NCBI RefSeq assembly: GCF_001729745.1
Contig: NZ_CP017186.1
Location: 930,001-994,000, forward strand
Direction: 5' to 3'
DNA length: 64,000 nucleotides
DNA from: Enterobacter hormaechei subsp. hoffmannii
GTDB taxonomy: Bacteria; Pseudomonadota; Gammaproteobacteria; Enterobacterales; Enterobacteriaceae
Shown here: one piece after another, positions 49,417 through 61,371 of the stretch
Numbering within the stretch: the stretch's first letter is position 1
Layout: each line of letters begins with the position of its first letter
Made by a program: the position numbers and the translations under genes
The notes under the pieces: generated by a model
What the model was told of the DNA's origin: nothing
The model's database searches: none
What the model saw: the letters and a program-made list of their open reading frames with translations, nothing else

Positions 49417-50790
49417 ATGGAAAGCACTAACAAACTTAAACGTGGATTGAGCACCCGCCACATCCGCTTTATGGCGCTGGGCTCGGCTATCGGTACCGGT
49501 CTTTTTTATGGCTCGGCAGATGCCATCAAAATGGCCGGTCCAAGCGTTCTGCTGGCCTACATCATCGGCGGCGTGGCGGCGTATATCATCATGCGCGCCC
49601 TTGGCGAAATGTCGGTTCACAACCCCTCTGCCAGTTCCTTCTCCCGCTACGCGCAGGAAAATTTAGGCCCGCTGGCCGGGTTTATCACCGGCTGGACCTA
49701 CTGCTTCGAAATCCTGATTGTTGCCATTGCCGATGTGACGGCGTTTGGTATCTATATGGGGGTCTGGTTCCCCGCCGTGCCGCACTGGATCTGGGTGCTG
49801 AGCGTGGTGCTGATTATCTGCGCCGTTAACCTGATGAGCGTGAAGGTGTTTGGCGAGCTGGAGTTCTGGTTCTCCTTCTTCAAGGTCGCGACCATTATCA
49901 TCATGATCCTCGCCGGTTTCGGCATTATCATCTGGGGTATCGGCAACGGTGGACAGCCAACCGGCATTCACAACCTGTGGAGCAACGGCGGCTTCTTTAG
50001 CAACGGCTGGCTCGGGATGGTCATGTCGCTGCAGATGGTCATGTTCGCCTATGGCGGAATCGAGATTATCGGCATCACCGCCGGGGAAGCGAAAGATCCG
50101 GAGAAGTCTATTCCGCGCGCCATCAACTCGGTGCCGATGCGCATCCTGGTGTTCTACGTGGGCACGCTGTTTGTGATTATGTCCATCTACCCGTGGAACC
50201 AGGTGGGCACCAACGGCAGCCCGTTTGTCCTGACTTTCCAGCATATGGGCATTGCGTTTGCCGCCAGCATTCTCAACTTTGTGGTGCTGACCGCCTCGCT
50301 GTCGGCCATCAACAGTGACGTGTTCGGCGTGGGCCGTATGCTGCACGGCATGGCGGAGCAGGGCAGTGCGCCGAAGGTGTTTGCCAAAACGTCGCGTCGC
50401 GGTACCCCGTGGGTAACGGTGCTGGTCATGACCGTGGCGCTGCTGTTCTCGGTCTACCTGAACTATATTATGCCGGAGAACGTCTTCCTGGTGATTGCGT
50501 CGCTGGCGACCTTTGCGACGGTGTGGGTGTGGATCATGATCCTGCTGTCGCAGATTGCGTTCCGTCGCCGCCTGTCGCCAGAAGAGGCCAAAGCGCTGAA
50601 GTTTAAAGTGCCGGGCGGCGTGCCAACGACCATTGTCGGTCTCATCTTCCTGGTCTTCATCATTGGCCTGATTGGTTATCACCCGGATACCCGTATTTCC
50701 CTGTACGTGGGCTTCGCGTGGATCGTCCTGCTGCTGGTGGGCTGGATGTTTAAATGTCGCCGCGATCGTCAGCTGGCGGAAGCACAGTAA
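49417..50790 (+). CDS. proY: Proline-specific permease ProY
   Basis: A 457-residue APC-family permease (AAT subfamily) of the inner membrane, known in E. coli as a cryptic proline permease. [20 protein letters not shown] at the start and [14 protein letters not shown] in helix 6 are typical. The ATG at 49417 matches E. coli; the frame opens at 49396. The start lies 31 bases after the brnQ terminator with no obvious ribosome site. Confidence 0.94.
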   Translation: MESTNKLKRGLSTRHIRFMALGSAIGTGLFYGSADAIKMAGPSVLLAYIIGGVAAYIIMRALGEMSVHNPSASSFSRYAQENLGPLAGFITGWTYCFEILIVAIADVTAFGIYMGVWFPAVPHWIWVLSVVLIICAVNLMSVKVFGELEFWFSFFKVATIIIMILAGFGIIIWGIGNGGQPTGIHNLWSNGGFFSNGWLGMVMSLQMVMFAYGGIEIIGITAGEAKDPEKSIPRAINSVPMRILVFYVGTLFVIMSIYPWNQVGTNGSPFVLTFQHMGIAFAASILNFVVLTASLSAINSDVFGVGRMLHGMAEQGSAPKVFAKTSRRGTPWVTVLVMTVALLFSVYLNYIMPENVFLVIASLATFATVWVWIMILLSQIAFRRRLSPEEAKALKFKVPGGVPTTIVGLIFLVFIIGLIGYHPDTRISLYVGFAWIVLLLVGWMFKCRRDRQLAEAQ

Positions 50791-50799
50791 CATTCTTTT

Positions 50800-50890
50800 C
50801 CCCTCTCCCCGTGGGAGAGGGTTCCCCACAAATTAATGCGAGCACTGAGCAATCCCCTCGCCCCTCCGGGGAGAGGGTTAGGGTGAGGGG
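50800..50890. repeat. Dispersed CCCTCACCC-type repeat, two units
   Basis: Unit one is CCCCTCTCCCCGTGGGAGAG (to 50823). Unit two (50853-50890) is CCCCTCGCCCCTCCGGGGAG then AGGGTTAGGGTGAGGGG. Arms match those near 17.9 and 41.0 kb. Confidence 0.78.
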
Positions 50891-50964
50891 AACATACGGC
50901 GGTGGTGGTCATTCCGTTCACTTTATGTTCCTTGCTACTCTGTAACGACATGACCGGTGAACGT

Positions 50965-51154
50965 GCCAGGGTGGCTCAGTCGCCACCACCCTGGCGACCC
51001 GTGCTCCCGGCGGTAAATCGCCGCTTCGCGGTGCCCTCGGCTTATTCCTTCCGGCTTATCGGGTACGGGCGGAGGCAACGTCCCTGTAAAGCCGCCCTCT
51101 CGGCGCATCCCTGCGCCTCGCCCCGGCCGGAAGGCAAACGCCTCAGCGATTTAC
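50965..51154. other. Nested fold-back (structured) element
   Basis: A left hairpin GCCAGGG/CCCTGGC (50965-50995) is followed by nested arms: GTAAATCGC (51013-51021) with GCGATTTAC (51146-51154), and CCTTCCGGC (51047-51055) with GCCGGAAGG (51126-51134). Inside lie GGGCGG/CCGCCC (51067-51097) and GGCGCA/TGCGCC (51102-51117). All arms are perfect. It could be a structured RNA, a cruciform or a non-autonomous mobile element. I do not recognise it. Confidence 0.6.
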
Positions 51155-51243
51155 AGCCGGACCAGGGCATCGCTGACAGCCCTCAGTCATTTAGAAAGCA
51201 ACTTTATTGCTTCTGCATAAAAAAATTACTGGGGATCCCTCAG

Positions 51244-51270
51244 CCCCGTGGGAGAGGGTTAGGGTGAGGA
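51244..51270. repeat. Dispersed CCCTCACCC-type repeat, single copy
   Basis: CCCCGTGGGAGAGGGTTAGG then GTGAGGA, in the same orientation as the copies at 50800-50890, so the fold-back core is flanked by related direct repeats. Confidence 0.75.
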
Positions 51271-51389
51271 CATCAGGCCGCACTGATGCCTCCTCCCCCG
51301 TCCTCCTCCCCCAATAAATCCCATCATGGTGAGCTATCCTTAACAACCCTGTGGCAAGGTGACGTCAATTTCATCAAAGGGGATTCGTG

Positions 51390-53207
51390 ATGTTAAACGC
51401 CTGGCACCTTCCGGTTGCCCCATTTGTTAAGCAAAACAAAGACAACCTTGTGATTACGCTCTGGCTGGCAGGGGAAAATCAGCCTGAACGTGTGACCCTG
51501 CGCGCCGAAGTGGATAACGAAGAGACATCGCTGAAAATGCACAAGGTGCGCAGCCAGCCTCAGCCGGGTATTACGGCGTGGCGGGCGAATATCGATTTGC
51601 GCAGCGGACAGCCGCGTCGCCGCTACGGCTTCAAGCTGCTGTGGAACAACCGCCAGCTGTGGTTTACCCCGCAGGGCTTCAGCCGTTTCCCTCCGGCCAG
51701 GCTGGAGCAGTTTGCCGTGGATCACCCGGATAACGGCCCGCAGTGGGTTAACGATCAGGTCTTTTACCAGATTTTCCCGGACCGCTTTGCGCGCAGTGAA
51801 AAGCGCACCGCCGATCAGGACAAGGTTTATTACCATCATGCGGTCGGTCACGACATCATTCTGAAAAAATGGGACGAGCCGCTGACCGCCCAGGCGGGGG
51901 GATCGACCTTTTACGGCGGCGATCTCGACGGTATCAGCGAAAAACTGCCATACCTGAAAAAGCTCGGCGTGACGGCGCTGTACCTGAACCCGGTGTTTAA
52001 AGCGCCAAGCGTTCACAAATACGATACGCAGGACTACCGCCACGTTGACGAGCAGTTTGGCGGTGACGAGGCGCTGCTGCGGCTGCGCCACAACACGCAA
52101 AAAGAGGGTATGCGCCTGATCCTTGATGGCGTGTTCAATCACAGCGGTGATTCTCATGCGTGGTTCGACCGTCACAATCAGTCGATGGGCGGCGCATGCC
52201 ATAATCCGGACTCCCCCCAGCGTGACTGGTACAGTTTTGACGAGAATGGCCGCGCCCTGGACTGGCTGGGCTACCCGAGTCTGCCGAAGCTCGATTTCCA
52301 GTCGTCAACGCTTGTGAATGAAATCTACGGCGGCGAAGACAGCATCGTGCGCCACTGGCTGAAAGCGCCGTGGAATATGGACGGCTGGCGGCTGGACGTG
52401 GTGCATATGCTGGGTGAAGCAGGCGGGGCGCGGAATAACCTTCAGCATGTCGCCGCCATTACCCGGTCGGCAAAAGCGGCCCGGTCGGAAGCATTCGTCT
52501 TCGGGGAGCACTTTGGCGACGCGCGTCAGTGGTTGCAGGCAGATGCAGAAGACGCGTCGATGAATTATCGCGGCTTCACCTTCCCGCTGTGGGGCTTCCT
52601 CGCTAACACCGATATCTCTTACGATCCGCAGAATATTGACGCTGAAACCTGCATGGCGTGGATGGAGAACTATCGCGCTGGCCTGTCTCATCAGCAGCAG
52701 CTTCGGATGTTTAACCAGCTCGACAGCCACGATACCGCGCGCTTTAAATCGCTGCTGGGTAAAGATGTGGCGCGTCTGCCGCTGGCGGTGACCTGGCTTT
52801 TCACCTGGCCGGGCGTGCCGTGCATCTATTACGGAGATGAAGTGGGGCTGGACGGTAACAACGATCCGTTCTGCCGCAAAACCTTCCCATGGGAGCCTGA
52901 AAAGCAGGATCAGGATCTGTTCAGCCTGTACCAGCGTATGGCGACACTACGCAAGCAGAGCCAGGCCCTGCGCTACGGGGGCTGTCAGGTGATGTACGCC
53001 CAAGATAATGTGGTGGTGTTTGTCCGCGTCTACAACCAGCAGCGCGTGCTGGTGGCGATCAACCGGGGTGAGGCGTGTGAAGTGGTGCTGGAAGATTCAC
53101 CGCTGCTGGCCGGTAAAACGTGGAAGAGCAAAGAGGGGAAAGCGACGTTACAGGAGAACGTGCTCACGCTGCCGGCGATCTCCGCTACGCTCTGGTTCGG
53201 CAGCTAA
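51390..53207 (+). CDS. malZ: Maltodextrin glucosidase MalZ
   Basis: A 605-residue cytoplasmic GH13 enzyme that releases glucose from short maltodextrins. An N-terminal beta-domain precedes the catalytic barrel, with [11 protein letters not shown] (region I), GWRLDVVHM carrying the nucleophile Asp, GEHFGD with the acid Glu, and NQLDSHD. The ATG at 51390 follows another ATG at 51387; AAAGGGGA lies upstream. Length matches E. coli. Confidence 0.97.
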   Translation: MLNAWHLPVAPFVKQNKDNLVITLWLAGENQPERVTLRAEVDNEETSLKMHKVRSQPQPGITAWRANIDLRSGQPRRRYGFKLLWNNRQLWFTPQGFSRFPPARLEQFAVDHPDNGPQWVNDQVFYQIFPDRFARSEKRTADQDKVYYHHAVGHDIILKKWDEPLTAQAGGSTFYGGDLDGISEKLPYLKKLGVTALYLNPVFKAPSVHKYDTQDYRHVDEQFGGDEALLRLRHNTQKEGMRLILDGVFNHSGDSHAWFDRHNQSMGGACHNPDSPQRDWYSFDENGRALDWLGYPSLPKLDFQSSTLVNEIYGGEDSIVRHWLKAPWNMDGWRLDVVHMLGEAGGARNNLQHVAAITRSAKAARSEAFVFGEHFGDARQWLQADAEDASMNYRGFTFPLWGFLANTDISYDPQNIDAETCMAWMENYRAGLSHQQQLRMFNQLDSHDTARFKSLLGKDVARLPLAVTWLFTWPGVPCIYYGDEVGLDGNNDPFCRKTFPWEPEKQDQDLFSLYQRMATLRKQSQALRYGGCQVMYAQDNVVVFVRVYNQQRVLVAINRGEACEVVLEDSPLLAGKTWKSKEGKATLQENVLTLPAISATLWFGS

Positions 53208-53297
53208 GCGCAGGCAGCATGGTTTTCACCTTTTAGATGGCGCAAATGCAACTATTTGTGTCAATCTTAACGGATCTTTTACGGTGAAGGTGGAAAC

Positions 53298-55907
53298 ATG
53301 GACGAGCTTTACATCCTTGGCTGTTTGTTCCTGGTTTTTGCGCTGGTCGTGGCCCCCGTGCTTGCGGTGATAGGCTTTAATCGAAGCACGGCGGCGCGGC
53401 AGGAGATCGCCCGGCTTCGCCAGCGCATTGAGGCGCTTGAGCAGCATGGTGTAGCTGAGAAAGCGCCGGAGCCGGTGCAGACCGCCGCGCCAGTGGAGAC
53501 ACCAGCGCCGGTGCCAGAGGCCGTTAACGCACCTGTCGATCCCTGGCGTCCCGAACCGCCCGTCACTGAAGCAGAACCTGCGCCTGTCCCGGCGGCAAAA
53601 CGGCCTTCCGCCTTTGGCGGCATCCTGTCCTCGCTGACGCGCTGGTTTATGCAGGGCAATCCGCTGGCAAAACTGGGGATTGTACTGCTCTTCCTCGGCC
53701 TCTCTTTCCTGCTGCGCTATACCGTTGAACATTCACTGTTTCCGCTTGAGCTGCGTCTTGCCGCCACGGCGCTGTTTGCCATGGTTCTGCTGGCCGTTGG
53801 ATGGCGGCTGCGGCACAGGCAGCGGATCTACGCGCTGATCCTCCAGGGCGGGGCGACCGGCGTGCTTTACCTGACCGTCTTTGGCGCATTCCGGCTGTGG
53901 CAGATGCTGCCGATGACGCTGGCGTTTGCGCTGCTGGTGGTGATTTGCGCGGCGAGCGTCGGGCTGGCCGTGCTGCAAAAGGCGCTGAGCCTTGCCATGC
54001 TGGCGAGCCTGGGCGGATATCTTGCGCCGCTGCTCCTGTCTACCGGGGGCGGTAGCTTTGTGGCGCTGTTCTCCTTCTATCTTCTGCTGTCCATCGGCAT
54101 TCTCGTCATTAGCATCTGGCAGCACTGGCGCGAGCTCAACCTGCTCGGGCTGTTCTTCACGTTTGGCGTTGGCGGAGTGTGGGGGCTGAGCGACTACCAG
54201 CCTGAAAACTATGTTATCTGTCAGCTGTTCCTGATTGCCAATACGCTTATTTTTGGCGTGTTTAGCGTAGCGCTGTCGCTGCGGGCGCAGGAAAAAGGCA
54301 AACAGATTATTGACGGCGTACTGCTGTTTGCCCCGCCGCTGATTGGTTTTGGGATGCAGTACGGCATGACGTCTCACTGGACGTACGGCCCGGCGCTCAG
54401 CGCGCTGGGTTATGGTGCGTTTTATCTCTCACTGGCGTTCCTCGCGCTGCGACGTTACCCCTCCATTGGGCGACCACTGATTATGGCGGCGCTGGCGATT
54501 GGCGGCGGGTTTGCCACGCTTGCCATTCCGCTGGCGCTTTCGGCGCGCTGGACGGCGATGGCCTGGGCGCTGGAGGGGCTGGGTATCCTCTGGCTGGGCG
54601 TGCAACAGCAGCAGCGGCGTATGAGCTATAGCGGGACGGCGCTGCTGGTGCTGGCGCTCGGCAGCGCGATATGGGCGCAGATGGACGGCGTCACCTCCCT
54701 GAGCCTGCTGCTTATTTTCGCAGTGCTCAGTCTTTGCTGGCTGGCTGCGGCCTGGCTGTGGCAGAAAATCGTGCTGTCGGGCAGTTGGGCGCTGCTGGTC
54801 GGTGGGCTGCTGTTCTGGTTAGTGGCGCAACTGGGTGCGTCGCAACTGATCCTCAAGACAGAATTATCGGTTCTTGCGGGCGTGCTGGCGCTGACGGCGG
54901 TGTCGGCCTGGGGATGGCGGCAGGCTGCCGCTCGTCTGGCATGGCGGGAGCTGGATGCCAGCAAATGGCTGCTGTGGCCGGTGATGCTGCTGATGGTGCT
55001 TTATCAGGTCTGGCAACAGCAGATCCTGGCAGCCGGCTGGGCAAATCTGGTCTGGGCTATTGCGCTGCCTGCCGCCCTGATGATGCTGCGGCGCGACGAA
55101 GATAAACTTCTTCCGCGCATCGCAATGGGGCTGCATCTGTCGCTGTTGTGGATGATTTTACTCGCCATGGCCGCCGAGCTTTACTGGTTTGCCCGCTCCC
55201 TGCCATGGGGCATGGCGGCCTGGGGAAGCGGCATTGCGATGGCTGTCGGCGGTGGGGTGATTATGGCGCTCTCCGCGGCCGTACGGCGTCGCGGGTGGCC
55301 GTTCCGGGTATGGCCTGCGCTCTACGCCTGCCTTGCCGTGATCCCTGTGGTTGTGGCGCTGGTGGTATTGCTGGTCGTGACTAATTTCCAGGACGGGGTA
55401 GTCTATCGACAGACCTGGCTGCCGCTGGTGAACCCACTTGAGGAAGGGGCGGCGTTCGCGCTGCTGGGGCTGGTGGTGTTTTATCGGGCAGTGGATCGCC
55501 ACTATCCGGCATCGCTTGCGCAGTCCCGACCGTGGCCCGCCGTTGTGCTGATGGCGCTTGGCTTCTGGTGGCTAAACGGCGCGCTGCTGCGCGCGCTGGC
55601 GTGGTACGGCGAGGTGGCCTGGAATATGGAGTCGCTGTGGCATTCGCGGCTTATCCAGACCACCTTTGCCCTGTTCTGGATGTTCTGCGCGCTGGTGGTC
55701 ATGATCCGCGCCACCCGTCAGGCCTCCCGTCAGCAGTGGCTTGCCGGTGCGGTGCTGCTGGGGGTGGTCATGCTCAAACTGATGCTGGTGGACAGCGCGG
55801 GCGGTGGCGGCCTGGCGCGTGCTGTCGCGTTTATTGGCGTGGCGATCCTGGTCCTGATTGTGGGCTATTTCTCGCCGCTACCGCCTAAAGCAGGAGAAGA
55901 AAAATGA
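53298..55907 (+). CDS. DUF2339 polytopic membrane protein
   Basis: An 869-residue inner-membrane protein with more than twenty predicted helices. Residues about 26-50 look like a short coiled coil (RQEIARLRQRIEALEQ) and about 55-105 are a Pro/Ala linker. The DUF2339 mark ALILQGGATGVLYLTVFGAF lies near residue 185. Function unknown. AAGGTGGA precedes the ATG. It overlaps the DUF3999 gene by four bases (ATGA), so the two products are probably made together and may form a complex. E. coli has no such pair after malZ. Confidence 0.85.
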   Translation: MDELYILGCLFLVFALVVAPVLAVIGFNRSTAARQEIARLRQRIEALEQHGVAEKAPEPVQTAAPVETPAPVPEAVNAPVDPWRPEPPVTEAEPAPVPAAKRPSAFGGILSSLTRWFMQGNPLAKLGIVLLFLGLSFLLRYTVEHSLFPLELRLAATALFAMVLLAVGWRLRHRQRIYALILQGGATGVLYLTVFGAFRLWQMLPMTLAFALLVVICAASVGLAVLQKALSLAMLASLGGYLAPLLLSTGGGSFVALFSFYLLLSIGILVISIWQHWRELNLLGLFFTFGVGGVWGLSDYQPENYVICQLFLIANTLIFGVFSVALSLRAQEKGKQIIDGVLLFAPPLIGFGMQYGMTSHWTYGPALSALGYGAFYLSLAFLALRRYPSIGRPLIMAALAIGGGFATLAIPLALSARWTAMAWALEGLGILWLGVQQQQRRMSYSGTALLVLALGSAIWAQMDGVTSLSLLLIFAVLSLCWLAAAWLWQKIVLSGSWALLVGGLLFWLVAQLGASQLILKTELSVLAGVLALTAVSAWGWRQAAARLAWRELDASKWLLWPVMLLMVLYQVWQQQILAAGWANLVWAIALPAALMMLRRDEDKLLPRIAMGLHLSLLWMILLAMAAELYWFARSLPWGMAAWGSGIAMAVGGGVIMALSAAVRRRGWPFRVWPALYACLAVIPVVVALVVLLVVTNFQDGVVYRQTWLPLVNPLEEGAAFALLGLVVFYRAVDRHYPASLAQSRPWPAVVLMALGFWWLNGALLRALAWYGEVAWNMESLWHSRLIQTTFALFWMFCALVVMIRATRQASRQQWLAGAVLLGVVMLKLMLVDSAGGGGLARAVAFIGVAILVLIVGYFSPLPPKAGEEK

Positions 55908-57283
55908 AATGGATGAATGCGGTTGTTTGTGCGGCACTGCTGGCCGTGGCCGGTCCGGCATTCAGCGAGGGCGCGCCGGTGGAATCCCCGCGGGATTATG
56001 CTTATGGCCTGTCCCTTGATACCTCTGCCTCTTCGCCGTGGTATCGGGTCATGCTGCCGCTGGCGGTTTATCAGCAGAGCACATCGCCCGATCTGCGCGA
56101 CGTGCGCGTGTTTAATCAGTCGGGCGAGCCGGTACCGTTCAGCCTGGTTACCACGACGCGTCCGCAGTCAGCACCGACCACCACGGCGCTGCGCCTCTTT
56201 GCGCTTAACGCCTCGACGGGCGGGGAAGAGGGCAGTGGCGATAAAATTATGTTACGTGCCAGAAACGGCGTGGAGATTGTGCTGGAAGGGCAACACGCGG
56301 CGGCTGCCGGACAGCATTATCTGCTGACCCTGCCGGAAAACGCGACGGAGGTTCCGCTCTCTCAGCTCCAGCTTTTCTGGGACACGCCGCAGGGCTCGTG
56401 GCAGGGGACGGCATCGGTCTATTACAGCGAGGATCTGAAAAACTGGTATACCCTGCGCGAAGAGATGCCCCTGCTGGACGTGATGAGTGGACAGGATCGC
56501 CTGAAGCTCGACCGCATCGATACCGATCTGGTGTTATCTCCTGAGGCGAATCGCTATCTGCTGCTGGTGCTGAACACGGGGCGTTCAGCCCTGACGTTGT
56601 CCGGCGTCAACGCGATTAACGCTCCTGCGCAGCCGGAATCAGAGCACATTAGCCTGGCGGGAGAGGGGGAGCGGCTATCCGAAAGCGAAGCCGTGTGGCG
56701 CTGGACGCATCCGCAGCCTCTGAGTGCGATCGCCTTCATGCTGAATGGTGACGGCGTTCTCCCGGCAGAAATAGCCTGGCGGGGGGCGGACAAGGATCGG
56801 TGGCATACGCTGAAAAAAGAGGTGATCTACCAGCTCGGCGGCAAAACGTCTGAACCTGTTCCGCTCCCGGGCGGGCTGGTCGAGGCGGTAAAAATCAAGA
56901 CCTTCAATGCGCGTTTGCCAGAGAACCTGCCGGGCGTGATCGGGCAACGCGTGCGCTATGATCTGGTGTTCAACGCGCAGGGGAAGGGGCCGTATCTGCT
57001 TGCGTGGGGGAACGGGGCTGCGAAACCGGCAAGCGTGGAGACGGATATGCTGATCCCGACCGAACTGCGTAAAACCTACGCTCTGGCAGCCCTGCCGATG
57101 GCGGATACGCTGGAACCTGTCCCGCTGGGCGGCGAGGCGCGTTTAACCGCGACGTCTGCGGCTGAGCAGGAAAGCAGAATGAAAACGCTGATGGTCTGGG
57201 GCGTACTGATCGTCGGGGTGATGGTGCTTGCGGGTATGGCATGGCGCATCTGGCGCGAGGTAAAAAAAGACGGCGCAGCATAA
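55904..57283 (+). CDS. DUF3999 periplasmic protein with C-terminal anchor
   Basis: A 459-residue protein with a signal peptide (cleavage near AFSEG), a large beta-rich periplasmic part and one C-terminal helix (about 427-449) followed by a basic tail RIWREVKKDG. This is the DUF3999 architecture. It is translationally coupled to the DUF2339 gene. Function unknown; an envelope complex is a reasonable inference from topology and linkage. Confidence 0.85.
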   Translation: MKWMNAVVCAALLAVAGPAFSEGAPVESPRDYAYGLSLDTSASSPWYRVMLPLAVYQQSTSPDLRDVRVFNQSGEPVPFSLVTTTRPQSAPTTTALRLFALNASTGGEEGSGDKIMLRARNGVEIVLEGQHAAAAGQHYLLTLPENATEVPLSQLQLFWDTPQGSWQGTASVYYSEDLKNWYTLREEMPLLDVMSGQDRLKLDRIDTDLVLSPEANRYLLLVLNTGRSALTLSGVNAINAPAQPESEHISLAGEGERLSESEAVWRWTHPQPLSAIAFMLNGDGVLPAEIAWRGADKDRWHTLKKEVIYQLGGKTSEPVPLPGGLVEAVKIKTFNARLPENLPGVIGQRVRYDLVFNAQGKGPYLLAWGNGAAKPASVETDMLIPTELRKTYALAALPMADTLEPVPLGGEARLTATSAAEQESRMKTLMVWGVLIVGVMVLAGMAWRIWREVKKDGAA

Positions 57284-57287
57284 GCCA

Positions 57288-57318
57288 TAAAAAAACCCGC
57301 GTAGTCGCGGGTTTTTTT
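57288..57318. terminator. Bidirectional terminator, DUF3999/peroxiredoxin
   Basis: ACCCGCG and CGCGGGT pair across TAGT, with an A-run on the left and a T-run on the right, serving both convergent genes. Confidence 0.92.
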
Positions 57319-57333
57319 CGTAAACCGTGCCGA

Positions 57334-57936
57334 TTACAGGCTGGATACGTTCTCAGACAGGTATTTAGCTACGCCGTCTGGGGAAGCCGCCATACCTTCT
57401 TTACCTTTTTCCCACTGAGCCGGGCACACTTCACCGTGCTCTTCGTGGAACTGGAGCGCGTCAACCATGCGCAGCATTTCGTCGATGTTACGACCCAGCG
57501 GCAGATCGTTCACAACCTGGTGACGAACGATGCCGTTCGCGTCGATCAGGAAAGAACCACGCAGCGCAACGCCAGCGTCCGGATGTTCGATACCGTAAGC
57601 CTGCTGGATTTCACGTTTGATGTCCGCAACCATCGCGTATTTCACCGCACCGATGCCGCCGTTTTCGACAGGGGTGTTACGCCATGCGTTGTGTACAAAT
57701 TCAGAGTCGAAGGAGACGCCAACCACTTCCACGCCACGCTTCTGGAATTCTTCGTAACGTTTGTCGAACGCGATCAGCTCAGACGGGCAAACGAAAGTGA
57801 AGTCCATTGGCCAGAAGAACAGAACAGTCGCTTTACCGTTGGTGTGCTGTTTGAAGTTGAAGTTTTCAACGATTTCACCGTTGCCCAGAACGGCGGCAGC
57901 TGTAAAATCCGGAGCCGGACGAGTTACCAGAACCAT
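57334..57936 (-). CDS. Typical 2-Cys peroxiredoxin (AhpC/TSA, TsaA-like)
   Basis: A 200-residue cytoplasmic peroxidase that reduces hydrogen peroxide and organic peroxides. The peroxidatic Cys50 is in DFTFVCPSE and the resolving Cys171 in GEVCPAQW. A TsaA-type peroxiredoxin occupies the same place in Salmonella, between malZ and acpH, but not in E. coli K-12. AGGAG lies before the ATG at 57936. It is expressed towards the shared terminator. Confidence 0.92.
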   Translation of the reverse strand: MVLVTRPAPDFTAAAVLGNGEIVENFNFKQHTNGKATVLFFWPMDFTFVCPSELIAFDKRYEEFQKRGVEVVGVSFDSEFVHNAWRNTPVENGGIGAVKYAMVADIKREIQQAYGIEHPDAGVALRGSFLIDANGIVRHQVVNDLPLGRNIDEMLRMVDALQFHEEHGEVCPAQWEKGKEGMAASPDGVAKYLSENVSSL

Positions 57937-58063
57937 ATGATTCTCCTGTAGATACTAAGGTTATTTGGAACGCAACGCGGGCCAGTATAGAGGCAGCGCG
58001 GGAATAAGACAAAGAGGTGGTAACAATCGTTCCACCAGCTTTTACCTATCAATCGAACCGGCA

Positions 58064-58645
58064 TCACAGTTCTTTATTTTTCGCCTGCGCCATCATGCGC
58101 GGGTAGAACTGCCAGAAGCGCGTCTCCAGCGCGTCATAATGTTTGTCCAGGTCGTGCCAGGAGTCGCGCAGCGCGTCCAGACGCGGTCGACGGCTGGCCA
58201 TGCCGTTGAGCACGTTCTGAATGAAATCCATCTCGCGGTAACGCTCCAGCCAGCGTTCAGACCACAGATAGTTATTCAGATTCACAAAGCGCGGTGGGGA
58301 GTCCGGCAAAATGATCGACACCTGCGCGTGGGCGTAGCGCACAAACTCAGGCAGCGACATATCAGGCGACAGCTGGGACCAGTGGCGCGACAGGAAATGA
58401 TCCCACATGACGTCGAGCGTGATCGGCGCCACGCGTCGCGTTTCGGGGCGGAACCAGGCTTTGGCTTCCGTCACTTCCGGCAGGTTATCGGTCAGCACGT
58501 CGATGCGGCGGTGCATAAAAATCCCGTCGATAACCTCGGGGGAATAATCTTCCGCGGGGTTGCCGCGTACGAAATCGGCCAGCAAATTGCCGGAGAGGGA
58601 GCTGTCCGCGAGGTGAGCGAGATGCAGGTGAGCGAGAAAATTCAT
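58064..58645 (-). CDS. acpH: Acyl carrier protein phosphodiesterase AcpH
   Basis: A 193-residue HD-like phosphohydrolase that removes the 4'-phosphopantetheine arm from acyl carrier protein. [20 protein letters not shown] opens it as in E. coli. The ATG at 58645 gives the E. coli length; the frame extends upstream to 58684 without support. It is divergent from queA. Confidence 0.95.
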   Translation of the reverse strand: MNFLAHLHLAHLADSSLSGNLLADFVRGNPAEDYSPEVIDGIFMHRRIDVLTDNLPEVTEAKAWFRPETRRVAPITLDVMWDHFLSRHWSQLSPDMSLPEFVRYAHAQVSIILPDSPPRFVNLNNYLWSERWLERYREMDFIQNVLNGMASRRPRLDALRDSWHDLDKHYDALETRFWQFYPRMMAQAKNKEL

Positions 58646-58737
58646 GCGTTTTATTTGTCCGGTGGCGGCTAGTTGTTGCAGCAAATGGGTGGGAGCACTA
58701 GACTATGCCGCCTGTTTTTAAGTCACGAGTATACGTC

Positions 58738-60989
<2,252 letters not shown>

Positions 60990-61011
60990 TTTTAATAATG
61001 AGGGAATTTGA

Positions 61012-61344
61012 ATGAGCTTTTTTATTTCTGATGCGGTAGCAGCAACGGGTGCACCAGCGCAGGGCAGCCCGATGTCTCTGATTCTGATGCTGGTTGTGTT
61101 CGGTCTGATCTTCTACTTCATGATCCTGCGTCCACAGCAGAAGCGTACTAAAGAGCACAAAAACCTGATGAACTCCATCGCGAAGGGCGATGAAGTCCTG
61201 ACCAATGGTGGCCTGGTGGGTCGCGTAACCAAAGTAGCGGAAAACGGCTACATTGCTATCGCCCTGAACGACACCACTGAAGTGGTTATCAAACGTGACT
61301 TCGTAGCTGCCGTTCTGCCGAAAGGCACCATGAAGGCGCTGTAA
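61012..61344 (+). CDS. yajC: Sec translocon accessory protein YajC
   Basis: A 110-residue protein with one N-terminal helix (about 20-40) and a cytoplasmic domain (KRTKEHKNLMNSIAKGDEVL). It belongs to the SecDF-YajC complex that aids preprotein export. GAGGGAA precedes the ATG. Length equals E. coli. Confidence 0.97.
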   Translation: MSFFISDAVAATGAPAQGSPMSLILMLVVFGLIFYFMILRPQQKRTKEHKNLMNSIAKGDEVLTNGGLVGRVTKVAENGYIAIALNDTTEVVIKRDFVAAVLPKGTMKAL

Positions 61345-61371
61345 TCCCAACTTTTCCCAAAGGGAACTGCC

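Larger units (their letters stand above)
50791..51389. other. Gene-free proY-malZ region of repeats and a fold-back element
   Basis: About 600 bp without a supported gene; a 121-codon frame at 50902 crosses the repeats and looks spurious. It holds two repeat units at 50800-50890, a GC-rich structured core at 50965-51154, a third repeat copy at 51244-51270 and the malZ upstream region. Confidence 0.6.

Noticed and set aside
50902-51267. A 121-codon plus-strand frame across the proY-malZ gap
   Set aside because: It runs through the fold-back arms and into the repeat copy, has no ribosome site, and its composition is that of the GC-rich repeats.
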